A stretch of DNA of 31,946 nucleotides. Origin: Gallionellaceae bacterium. Lineage in GTDB: Bacteria > Pseudomonadota > Gammaproteobacteria > Burkholderiales > Gallionellaceae. Positions 15,587 to 22,047 of this stretch are shown here, piece by piece. The DNA lies in the NCBI GenBank assembly GCA_003445795.1, contig DMCN01000073.1, forward strand, positions 1-31,946. The letters run 5' to 3'. The position numbers and the translations under genes were made by a program. The stretch's first letter is position 1. The number at the start of each line of letters is the position of its first letter. The notes under the pieces are model-generated. The model was not told where the DNA came from and made no database searches. It worked only from the letters and a program-made list of their open reading frames with translations.

Positions 15587-17226
15587 GATTGCTCGCCTTC
15601 GTTAAGCAAAATATCTATTTGCGCGTTGAGTGCCGCATGCAGTTCATCACCCACGGCGATATCACCGGCACGCAATACCGCGACAATGTCTTCAGGCATG
15701 ACGATCACGCCGTCGGATGGTTTCACCAGGCTGCCGTTGATCCAAATTGCGGGAAAGCCTTGTCCGTTGGCGTCGCGTAGCGTGCTGATCTCAAGCTGGA
15801 AGCGGGAGTCCAGATGCTGTGCCAGTGCCTGGCCGTAGCCGGTGTAGAGCGTGCAGCGGCCACCGGGGGGCGTTTGCGCGACCACACGCACTTGAAGCGC
15901 CGCAGTTGAGTCAACCGGGGCAGGTGCTGCATCGGCGGGATTGATGCGCGGATGCGTCTCCGCACCGAACAGCCAGAGTATGCCGCCGGACAGGAACATC
16001 GAGACCGCCACAAACCAGAATGCCGCCTCCACCGAGCCGCTGAAATGCGCGGCGATGCCCAATCCCAGTGCGCCGATGCCGTAGCCCAAGTCGCGCCAGA
16101 AACGGTAGATGCCGATGGCCGAGCCGCGCCAGTTGGGGTGCGAGATGTCGGCCACCGCTGCAGAAAGGTTCGGATACAGCAATGCCATGCCGAAGCCGGA
16201 GACGGCGGCGGAGAACGACCACCACGCCATGCCTTCCTGCAACAACATCATTGCCACGCCAGCACCGCAGATCCACATGCCCCACAAGTTGGGCTTGTGG
16301 CGACCGACATGGTCGGATAGCTTGCCGGTGAAGAATTGCGAACCGCCCCAGACGAAGCCGTACACGCCGACGATCCAGCCGATGTCGGGCAGACTGATGC
16401 CGCGCTGGTAGAGGAACACCGGATAGAACACCCACACCAGCGCATCGACGAATTTTTCCACCAGCCCGGCCTGGCTGATCGCAGCGAGGCGCTTGTCGCG
16501 CCACGAAACCAGCGTGAATACTTCCCACGTCGTGGGTTGCGCGCCGATGTTGGTCGGGTAGCGCGCCAGCGGTCCGCTGCTGATGCCGGCCTTGTGTTTT
16601 GCTGCTTCGCTCCTTGCCCAGGGCAGCGTGTCCTTGACCCACAACACAGTGAGCAGCATGGCCAGCAGGATGGTGGTCATGCCGAACAGCAGCAAGCCGC
16701 TGCGCGGACCCAGCATGGTCGCAAGATAAGCGGTGATGATGCCCGCTAGCGCCAGACCCACATAGCCGGAGAATTCGTTGAGGCCGATGGTCAGGCCGCG
16801 CTGGTCGGCGCGCGTGATGTCGAGCTTGGAAGTTTGTGTCATCGACCAGGTCAGCCCCTGATTGATGCCGAGCAGCACCGTCGCCGCGACGATCCAGCTC
16901 CACGACGGTGCGAAATAGACCAGCAGGGGAATGGGCAGCGCCGCCGCCCAGCCCAGCAGCAGCACCTTCTTGCGGCCGATGCGTTCCGATAAACGTCCGG
17001 CCACGAAATTGAGCGTGCCCTTGACCAGACCGAAGGCCACCACGAAGGCGGTGAGCAGCATGAATGAATTCTTCGGCACGCCGAATTCGGATTCGGACAG
17101 TGCGGGCACCACCGTGCGCATCATGCCGATGGTGAATCCCACCAGCATGACTTGCAGCAGTTGGTGCAGAAACTGGTCGAGGTTGGCGCGGATGCCGTGG
17201 GTCAGGTTGCCGTGTTGCATCGTCAT
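15580..17226 (-). CDS. MFS transporter with C-terminal thioredoxin-like extension
   Basis: 548 residues. Residues 1 to about 420 are an MFS transporter with the loop 2-3 motif GRLSERIGRKK and the equivalent GKLSDHVGRHK in the second half. The last about 105 residues are soluble: a strand (VRVVAQ), a cysteine at the head of a helix (GGRCTLYTGYGQAL), a strand (FQLEIST), then GFPAIWINGSLVKP, which resembles the cis-proline loop of a thioredoxin fold, and an acidic C-terminus ending EGEQSC. I do not recognise this tail as a named family. The substrate is unknown; the sulfur operon context suggests a sulfur compound. A 13-bp hairpin repeat separates it from the metallo-hydrolase gene upstream. Confidence 0.85.
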   Translation of the reverse strand: MTMQHGNLTHGIRANLDQFLHQLLQVMLVGFTIGMMRTVVPALSESEFGVPKNSFMLLTAFVVAFGLVKGTLNFVAGRLSERIGRKKVLLLGWAAALPIPLLVYFAPSWSWIVAATVLLGINQGLTWSMTQTSKLDITRADQRGLTIGLNEFSGYVGLALAGIITAYLATMLGPRSGLLLFGMTTILLAMLLTVLWVKDTLPWARSEAAKHKAGISSGPLARYPTNIGAQPTTWEVFTLVSWRDKRLAAISQAGLVEKFVDALVWVFYPVFLYQRGISLPDIGWIVGVYGFVWGGSQFFTGKLSDHVGRHKPNLWGMWICGAGVAMMLLQEGMAWWSFSAAVSGFGMALLYPNLSAAVADISHPNWRGSAIGIYRFWRDLGYGIGALGLGIAAHFSGSVEAAFWFVAVSMFLSGGILWLFGAETHPRINPADAAPAPVDSTAALQVRVVAQTPPGGRCTLYTGYGQALAQHLDSRFQLEISTLRDANGQGFPAIWINGSLVKPSDGVIVMPEDIVAVLRAGDIAVGDELHAALNAQIDILLNEGEQSC

Positions 17227-17263
17227 TTACTTTCAAAAACATTCAGCCACAGAGAACGCCTTT

Positions 17264-17295
17264 GTAGGGTGGGCACGTTCTTGTGCCCACCCTAC
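17264..17295. repeat. Hairpin repeat GTAGGGTGGGCAC in the sulfur operon
   Basis: A perfect 13-bp inverted repeat, GTAGGGTGGGCAC / GTGCCCACCCTAC, with a GTTCTT loop. The GTAGGGTGGGCA unit is familiar as a REP-like dispersed repeat in many bacteria (memory; one copy here). It sits between the metallo-hydrolase stop and the MFS start and could reduce downstream expression; there is no T-run after it on the transcribed strand. Confidence 0.65.
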
Positions 17296-17299
17296 ATAA

Positions 17300-18031
17300 T
17301 CAACCCGCCAGATTGGCCGCGACCATCTTGTCCATTTCGGCCGGACGCGGGGGGATTTCCTTGAGCAAATTTTCGATAAAGGCTTCTTTCGTCATCGTCA
17401 AACCGGGATTCCAGCGTTTTTCAAAACCAATAGTCGAGCTGGGTTTGCCGGATAAGCCTGCGCCGCACACGCTGCCTGCCTGATGGCCGGGGAATAACTC
17501 GACCTCGGGAGACAGATGCAGCAACTTGGTGTGGATGCTGTCGTAGAGCTGCGCCGCCATTTCCTTTTCGCGTCCCAGCAGGTCGGGCCTGCCGATGGAG
17601 CCAACGAACAGGGTGTCGCCGGTGATCACGAACCAGGGCAACTCGCCACGGCGCATGTCGGTCACCAGCAGGCAGACGCTGTCGGGCGTATGGCCGGGCG
17701 TGTGCAGCACTTCCACATTGACGTTGCCGAGATTGAGTGACTGGCCGTCGATCAACGGTTCGAATTCGAATTTCACGCGCCCTTTGTTTGACTCGTGCAG
17801 GCAATAGGGCGCGCCGACCATCTGCGCGAGTTTTCTGCCGCCGGAGTAGTGGTCGGCATGGACGTGGGTGTCGACGACGTAATTGATGGTGACGTTGGCT
17901 TTCTTCGCCTCCTCGATGTACCACTCCTCGTCGCCCGCGACCACGTCCACCGCCATTGACTTGCCCTTGGTGCCGCAACCCAGGAAATATGACAGTGAAG
18001 ACTCTTTAGTTGGCAGTTGTTTGAAAAACAT
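17300..18031 (-). CDS. MBL-fold persulfide dioxygenase-like protein (ETHE1/Blh type)
   Basis: 243 residues. The metallo-beta-lactamase metal site is THVHADHYSG (His56, His58, Asp60, His61), with His114 in HTPGHTPDS, Asp139 in ITGDTLFVGSIGRPDL and His183 in FPGHQAGS. The SIGRPDL stretch and the GxPSSTIGFEKRWNP end are those of the glyoxalase II-like branch that includes persulfide dioxygenases, which oxidise glutathione persulfide to sulfite and GSH with a single iron. The neighbours (DsrE, rhodanese, TauE exporter, ArsR-rhodanese regulator) support the assignment. Confidence 0.87.
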   Translation of the reverse strand: MFFKQLPTKESSLSYFLGCGTKGKSMAVDVVAGDEEWYIEEAKKANVTINYVVDTHVHADHYSGGRKLAQMVGAPYCLHESNKGRVKFEFEPLIDGQSLNLGNVNVEVLHTPGHTPDSVCLLVTDMRRGELPWFVITGDTLFVGSIGRPDLLGREKEMAAQLYDSIHTKLLHLSPEVELFPGHQAGSVCGAGLSGKPSSTIGFEKRWNPGLTMTKEAFIENLLKEIPPRPAEMDKMVAANLAG

Positions 18032-18052
18032 CGCTCTCTCCCTCTCTTTTGA

Positions 18053-18403
18053 TTAGAACACCAGAACCTTGTCCGCCCATGCAGTCCACTCGGCCAATTC
18101 CACCATGGTGCTGCGGTGCGTGTTTTCGGTGATATCGCTCTCTCCCATGCCGCGTGCATCCATGCAGGTGCCGCAGATGCCAACCTCGCCGCCGTGTCGG
18201 ATCACGTTGCCGATCATCGTCTCGACGTTGTAAAAGCCTGTCGGTACTTTCTGGTTACGGTGTGCCGACGAAGCCGCATCACCGATCAGGAATACCCGCA
18301 CTGCACCGCCCTCCAGCTTGGCAACAGCACCCGCCAGACGCAGGCCGTTATAAGTGCGTTCGCTGCCGTAAGGGCCATCGTTTAGGATAAATAGCGTTTT
18401 CAT
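18053..18403 (-). CDS. DsrE-family protein
   Basis: 116 residues, single DsrE/DsrF-like domain. It begins with the strand MKTLFILNDGPYGSERTYNG and has two cysteines in GICGTCMDARG (Cys77, Cys80), the position used for persulfide carriage in related proteins. AAAGGAG lies 8 bases before the start. It is the first gene of the minus-strand sulfur operon, behind a good sigma-70 promoter, and probably relays sulfane sulfur to or from the dioxygenase and rhodanese (inference from context). Confidence 0.87.
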   Translation of the reverse strand: MKTLFILNDGPYGSERTYNGLRLAGAVAKLEGGAVRVFLIGDAASSAHRNQKVPTGFYNVETMIGNVIRHGGEVGICGTCMDARGMGESDITENTHRSTMVELAEWTAWADKVLVF

Positions 18404-18431
18404 GGCAGACTCCTTTTTATTTACATTCTAG

Positions 18432-18449
18432 TAATCACTGGAATGATTA
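18432..18449. promoter_or_regulatory. Candidate operator over the sulfur operon -10
   Basis: TAATCA-N6-TGATTA is a perfect inverted repeat that overlaps the -10 and the expected start point of the dsrE-side promoter. A second inverted repeat, CATTC-N12-GAATG, lies at 18424-18445. Both would suit a dimeric ArsR-type repressor, most simply the divergently encoded one. Confidence 0.5.
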
Positions 18450-18475
18450 GAGCATCTATTGTTTGTTTATGTCAA
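18446..18475 (-). promoter_or_regulatory. Sigma-70 promoter of the sulfur operon
   Basis: On the minus strand a perfect TTGACA (-35, plus-strand 18470-18475) and TCTAAT (-10, 5 of 6, plus-strand 18446-18451) are separated by 18 bases. This places transcription start near 18440 and the dsrE-type gene start about 35 bases further on. Confidence 0.72.
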
Positions 18476-18481
18476 TCTGCG

Positions 18482-18499
18482 ATACAGTTGCACCTGTAT
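18482..18499. promoter_or_regulatory. Candidate operator near the ArsR-type regulator promoter
   Basis: ATACAG-N6-CTGTAT is a perfect 6-6-6 inverted repeat 27 bases before the regulator start, where the plus-strand core promoter should lie. It has the same half-site and spacer lengths as the palindrome at 18432-18449 but a different sequence, so common recognition by one repressor is uncertain. Confidence 0.4.
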
Positions 18500-18525
18500 A
18501 TTCTACCAATTGATAGATTGATGAC

Positions 18526-19182
18526 ATGAAAGACGCTCGCAAAATCAAAGACCTGCTATATGAACAAGTGGCACGAATCGGCAAGGTCTTCTCCAGCCCC
18601 AAGCGGTTGGAGTTGATCGAACTGTTATGTCAGGGCGAAAAAACGGTAGAAACGCTGGCGCGCGAGGCGTCTATCAGCGTGAAGCTGACCAGCTCGCATC
18701 TGCGCGAGTTGCGCATGGCACAGTTGGTCGAGACCGAAAGACAGGGCAAGAACATCCTGTATCGACTTGCCAACAAGTCGGTGGCCGATCTGTGGGTACA
18801 GGTTCACACGCTGGCGGAAGAACGTCTGGTCGATTTGCAACTGGCATTGCAGAAGATCGCCACACAGCCGGATGACCTGGTAGCCAACGACCGTGAAAGC
18901 CTGCTCAAGGCTGCGCGCAAGGGAGAAGTGGTGGTACTCGACGTCAGGCCGTCGGAGGAGTATCTGAATGCGCATCTGCCATTCGCCAGGTCGATCCCAC
19001 TGGAAGAACTGCGCCAAAGATTGGCGGAGTTACCCAAGGACCGCTCTATCGTGGCCTACTGCCGTGGCCCGTATTGCCTGATGGCAGTGGATGCCGTTAC
19101 ATTACTTAAACAGGAAGGTTACACAGCCATCCACTTGCGTGAAGGTGTCGCCGAGTGGGCATTGGCAAGCAGCACGACATAA
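18526..19182 (+). CDS. ArsR-family regulator fused to a rhodanese domain
   Basis: 218 residues. Residues 1 to about 95 are an ArsR winged helix (FSSPKRLELIELLCQG, ASISVKLTSSHLRELRMA, GKNILYRLAN). Residues about 120-215 are a rhodanese domain (VVVLDVRPSEEYLNAHLPFA) with the active-site loop YCRGPYCLMA (Cys179, Cys184). Cys35 in the first helix-turn region is the only cysteine of the DNA-binding half. A regulator that carries its own sulfurtransferase domain would plausibly respond to persulfide at Cys179 (inference). It is divergent from the sulfur operon across 122 bases containing several palindromes. Confidence 0.9.
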   Translation: MKDARKIKDLLYEQVARIGKVFSSPKRLELIELLCQGEKTVETLAREASISVKLTSSHLRELRMAQLVETERQGKNILYRLANKSVADLWVQVHTLAEERLVDLQLALQKIATQPDDLVANDRESLLKAARKGEVVVLDVRPSEEYLNAHLPFARSIPLEELRQRLAELPKDRSIVAYCRGPYCLMAVDAVTLLKQEGYTAIHLREGVAEWALASSTT

Positions 19183-19441
19183 AGTCGTCTTCTTGAACAC
19201 GATCCTTAGCGTGATTATGCGAAAACTTTGATAGCAGACATCCCGGCAGTCCGGATCAACATCCTTTTTATACGAACAGTAGGGACTGTAAAGGCCGAAT
19301 AGCAGCCATCTCACCAAAGGTGCCGGAGTGGGAATATTTCAGAAGGTCTCCGGCTAGAAACCGTCTCCAGTACCTAAGTCCCCATTCTGTAAGCGCCCGG
19401 AACTAGCGTAACATGACGGCCTTTCGATACACCCGACCCGC
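19183..19441. other. Gene-free stretch before the radical SAM gene
   Basis: 259 bases without a supportable gene, tRNA or strong promoter. A 6-bp inverted repeat (CCGGAG...CTCCGG, near 19323-19354) with a long loop is the only structure seen. The base composition is poorer in GC than the flanking genes. Confidence 0.55.
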
Positions 19442-20953
19442 ATGTCCGCCATCGTCCTCGCCACCCTCAACGCGCGTTACATCCATGCCTCGCTCGGCTT
19501 GCGCTATCTCGCGGCCAACATGGGCGAGATGGAAAAAGACACCGAGATCATGGAGTTCATCCTTCAGAACCGGCCTGAGGAGATCGTTGAGGCTTTGCTC
19601 GCGGCCCAGCCGCGCATCATCGGTTTCGGTGTGTACATCTGGAACGTGACCGAGATCACCCGCGTGGTCGCTTTGCTCAAATGCGTCGCCCCGCAGATCA
19701 CTGTGGTGCTGGGCGGGCCGGAGGTGAGTCACGAATGCGATGAGCAGGAGGTCGTGCGCCTGGCCGATCATGTGATCACCGGCTGGGGAGACATCAGCTT
19801 TGCCCAACTGTGCCGCGAACTTTTGCAGCAGCGCCCACAGGCGCAGAAGATCATTGCCGGCATCCAGCCGAAGATGGACGAGATCAAGCTGCCCTATGCG
19901 CTTTACTCGGACCACGACATCGCACAGCGCATGCTGTATGTGGAGGCTTCGCGCGGCTGCCCGTTCAAATGCGAATTCTGCATTTCGTCATTGGACAAGA
20001 CGGCCTGGTCCTTTGATCTCGATCACTTCCTCGACGAGATGGACAAGCTGTATCAGCGCGGTGCACGCCAGTTCAAATTTGTCGACCGCACTTTTAATCT
20101 CAACATCAAAACCGGCGTGCGCATTCTGGAATTCTTCCTTGAGCGCCTGGACGATAAACTGTTCGTGCACTTCGAAGTCATTCCCGATCACCTGCCGGAG
20201 CAACTGAAAGCGCTGATCGTTAAGTTCCCTGCCGGTTCGCTGCAATTCGAGGTGGGCATCCAGACCCTGAACCCCGAAGTGCAGGCGCTGATCTCGCGCA
20301 AACAGGACACGGCCAAGACAGAAGAAAACCTGCGCTGGCTGAATCAGGAAAGCCACGCGCATGTCCACGTCGACCTCATCATCGGCCTGCCCGGTGAAGA
20401 TGTGGCAAGCATCGCTTATGGTTTCGACCGCATGGTTGCGCTGAAGCAGCAGGAGATACAGGTCGGCGTGCTCAAGCGTCTGCGCGGAACGCCCATCATC
20501 CGCCATACCGAGGCGTACGCCATGCGCTACACCCCGTACCCGCCCTACACCATACTCGCCACCGACCGCATCGACTTTGCCACCATGCAAAGACTGGTGC
20601 GCTTTGCCCGCTACTGGGATCTGGTGGGTAACTCGGGACGTTTTCAGAAGGCGCTGGAACACTTGCTGGGTGAAAGTCCGTTTGCACGCTTCCTGACTTT
20701 CTCTGACTGGCTCTATTCCACCACGCGCCAGACGCATCAGATTCCGCTGCACCGCTTGTTCGATCTGGTTTTCAGCGGGCTGACGACAGCACTTGCAGTC
20801 CCGGCAGAATCGGCCCGCGCAGCGCTGGAGCAGGATTTTGTTCAGTCAGGCTGCAAGGAGCTGCCACCGTTCATGAAGACCGAGAAGGATCTGCCGCGCA
20901 AAACCAAGGTGGCAAATCTGGCGAAACGGCAGGCGCGGTTGCTGGCGGAATAA
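19442..20953 (+). CDS. B12-binding domain radical SAM protein (DUF4080 type)
   Basis: 503 residues. The N-terminal about 140 residues form a cobalamin-binding-like Rossmann domain (ATLNARYIHASLGLRYL, IIGFGVYIWN, VVLGGPEVS). The radical SAM core has Cys173, Cys177 and Cys180 in GCPFKCEFC, which bind the 4Fe-4S cluster, and later IIGLPGED. The C-terminal about 130 residues match the DUF4080-type extension as I recall it. Reaction and substrate are unknown. It has no operon partners: an Smr-like fragment faces it convergently 4 bases after its stop. Confidence 0.85.
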   Translation: MSAIVLATLNARYIHASLGLRYLAANMGEMEKDTEIMEFILQNRPEEIVEALLAAQPRIIGFGVYIWNVTEITRVVALLKCVAPQITVVLGGPEVSHECDEQEVVRLADHVITGWGDISFAQLCRELLQQRPQAQKIIAGIQPKMDEIKLPYALYSDHDIAQRMLYVEASRGCPFKCEFCISSLDKTAWSFDLDHFLDEMDKLYQRGARQFKFVDRTFNLNIKTGVRILEFFLERLDDKLFVHFEVIPDHLPEQLKALIVKFPAGSLQFEVGIQTLNPEVQALISRKQDTAKTEENLRWLNQESHAHVHVDLIIGLPGEDVASIAYGFDRMVALKQQEIQVGVLKRLRGTPIIRHTEAYAMRYTPYPPYTILATDRIDFATMQRLVRFARYWDLVGNSGRFQKALEHLLGESPFARFLTFSDWLYSTTRQTHQIPLHRLFDLVFSGLTTALAVPAESARAALEQDFVQSGCKELPPFMKTEKDLPRKTKVANLAKRQARLLAE

Positions 20954-20957
20954 CTTT

Positions 20958-21066
20958 TCAGTCTGTTTTTTCGCATGCGGCATTGGGCGGTGCTTCGCAG
21001 AACACCTGCATGCTTTGATGTTGCGTCAGCCAGTGGCTGGTGTTGACCACTATCCCATCGCGTCTA
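20958..21066 (-). pseudogene. Decayed C-terminal fragment of an Smr-domain gene
   Basis: Read on the minus strand, this stretch encodes RRDGIVVNTSHWLTQHQ then SMQVFCEAPPNAACEKTD and a stop. It aligns with the end of the intact Smr protein at 30878-31396 (GRDGILKVNTRHWLAQHAQV then LAFCEAPPNAGGGG). The glycine-rich end and the final strand are missing and no Smr core (LDLHGLT, HGKG) is found upstream, so only the last about 35 codons remain. Similarity is visible at the DNA level as well. Confidence 0.7.
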
Positions 21067-21091
21067 ATCTCTGCACCAAGCCCTCGCACCG

Positions 21092-21108
21092 CGCACTGTT
21101 CTTGTGCG
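21092..21108. promoter_or_regulatory. Candidate NtrC site upstream of the ANTAR regulator gene
   Basis: CGCAC-N7-GTGCG has the GCAC-N7-GTGC core and spacing of NtrC enhancer sites, within a longer 7-bp inverted repeat (21090-21110). It is centred about 86 bases before the start point predicted from the sigma-54 element at 21160-21175. Confidence 0.5.
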
Positions 21109-21159
21109 CGAATCGATCCATCACTTCATGGATGCCCATATAACAAGGCGATCCGGCCT

Positions 21160-21175
21160 TGGCTCGCTTATTGCT
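21160..21175 (+). promoter_or_regulatory. Sigma-54 promoter of the ANTAR regulator gene
   Basis: TGGCTCG-N4-TTGCT matches the -24/-12 consensus TGGCACG-N4-TTGCW at all but one position, with exact GG-N10-GC spacing. The gene start is 30 bases downstream. Confidence 0.78.
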
Positions 21176-21204
21176 GACTTGTACTGCAAATACGGGGAGC
21201 CAAG

Positions 21205-21780
21205 TTGAAACGAATTCTGATCATCGATGATGTAAGGGACAGGGCAGCATGGTTAAAGGCCAGTCTGGAGCTGGCCGAATTCGATGTCGTCGGCATATTG
21301 GCCTGGGAGCAGGTGGACGAGCGCTCGATACAGGCCGCCTCGGCCGATGTGATCATCGTCGATGCCAATGCGCCTGGGCGCGACACGCTGGAGCAGATCA
21401 GCCTGATGTCGACCACGCTGGAGAAACCGGTGGTCGTGCTGGGGGCACAGAAGGACCAGCAAAGCATCCAGGAGGCGATGCGTGCCGGGGTGAGTGCCTA
21501 TGTATCGCATACGGTGCAGGGCGAAGACTTGAGCGGCATCATCCACGTCGCGGCGGCGCGTTTTCTGGAACACAAGCGGCTGCGCGATGAACTGAAGGAA
21601 GCCAAGAGTCAATTGGTCGAGCGCAAACTGGTGGATCGCGCCAAGGGCATATTGATGGAGGACCACGGTTATAGCGAACCGGAGGCCTATAAACGTATGC
21701 GCAACATGGCCATGAGCAAAGGCAAACGATTGGCGGAGATCGCCGAGGCGATCATTTTCGCGAAAGAATTGAGTGCGTGA
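21205..21780 (+). CDS. nasT: NasT-type response regulator with ANTAR RNA-binding domain
   Basis: 191 residues from a TTG start (21205) that has GGGGAG 8 bases upstream; no in-frame ATG fits the family start MKRILIIDD. Residues 1 to about 120 are a receiver-like domain with Asp53 in IIVDANAPGRD. A helical linker follows, then an ANTAR domain at about 130-187 (LVDRAKGILMEDHGYSEPEA, YKRMRNMAMSKGKRLAEIAE). ANTAR proteins bind paired hairpins in leader RNA and prevent termination. Two such leaders occur in this window, before nrtA and nirB. NasT is normally held inactive by the nitrate sensor NasS, for which no gene is seen here. Confidence 0.9.
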   Translation: MKRILIIDDVRDRAAWLKASLELAEFDVVGILAWEQVDERSIQAASADVIIVDANAPGRDTLEQISLMSTTLEKPVVVLGAQKDQQSIQEAMRAGVSAYVSHTVQGEDLSGIIHVAAARFLEHKRLRDELKEAKSQLVERKLVDRAKGILMEDHGYSEPEAYKRMRNMAMSKGKRLAEIAEAIIFAKELSA

Positions 21781-21790
21781 TGCGTCGTGA

Positions 21791-21807
21791 TGCACCAAAG
21801 CGGTTCG
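21791..21807. promoter_or_regulatory. Candidate NtrC site upstream of nrtA
   Basis: TGCACC-N5-GGTTCG matches the NtrC site TGCACC-N5-GGTGCA at 10 of 12 positions, with a perfect left half. It is centred about 123 bases before the predicted nrtA transcription start, a normal enhancer distance. Confidence 0.6.
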
Positions 21808-21895
21808 TCATCCGCTCTGACCGAGTCGATTGCAGGTTTGTTTGGAAATAGGCATCCAGCTGAATTAAATAGAGATAGTTGCATGTCGTGATCAT

Positions 21896-21911
21896 TGGCA
21901 CGACTGTTGCA
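21896..21911 (+). promoter_or_regulatory. Sigma-54 promoter of the nitrate assimilation operon
   Basis: TGGCACG-N4-TTGCA is a perfect match to the sigma-54 consensus. Transcription is expected to start near 21922, six bases before the first hairpin of the ANTAR leader. Confidence 0.9.
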
Positions 21912-21927
21912 TAGCTTAGGGCATCAA

Positions 21928-22012
21928 CGAATCAACGGCGGTTCGGAGAATCAGCAATAAAGGACAAAGGCGTCCCACTGCGTATAGCGCAGTCGGACGC
22001 CTTTTTTATTTT
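21928..22012 (+). promoter_or_regulatory. ANTAR-target antitermination leader of nrtA
   Basis: Hairpin P1 (21928-21945) is CGAATC / GGTTCG with hexaloop AACGGC. After a 16-base linker, P2 (21962-21975) is GGAC / GTCC with hexaloop AAAGGC. Both loops have A at position 1 and G at position 4, the ANTAR recognition rule. The 3' part of P2 (21967-21975) is also the 5' arm of a terminator, so P2 and the terminator exclude each other. NasT binding should stabilise P1-P2 and let transcription run into nrtA. Confidence 0.88.
21967..22012 (+). terminator. Conditional terminator in the nrtA leader
   Basis: AAGGCGTCC / GGACGCCTT (9 bp), a C-C mismatch, then ACTGCG / CGCAGT with a TATAG loop, followed by TTTTATTTT. 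This is a strong intrinsic terminator before a gene rather than after one. Confidence 0.9.
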
Positions 22013-22047
22013 CGAGCCACAGGATTTTTCTAAAAGGAGATTTGAAG

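Noticed and set aside
21067..21160. Short minus-strand frame reading MGIHEVMDRFAHKNSARCEG as a gene
   Set aside because: It is only 29 codons, lacks a ribosome site, and overlaps the nasT promoter region; I could not tie it to the Smr relic or to a known family.
21144..21161. CAAGGC-N6-GCCTTG hairpin as a leader structure of the nasT gene
   Set aside because: It overlaps the -24 of the sigma-54 promoter and would not be transcribed from it.
21885..21904. GTCGTG-N8-CACGAC inverted repeat as first ANTAR hairpin
   Set aside because: It has an 8-base loop without the A1/G4 pattern and overlaps the sigma-54 -24 element, so it lies upstream of the expected transcript.
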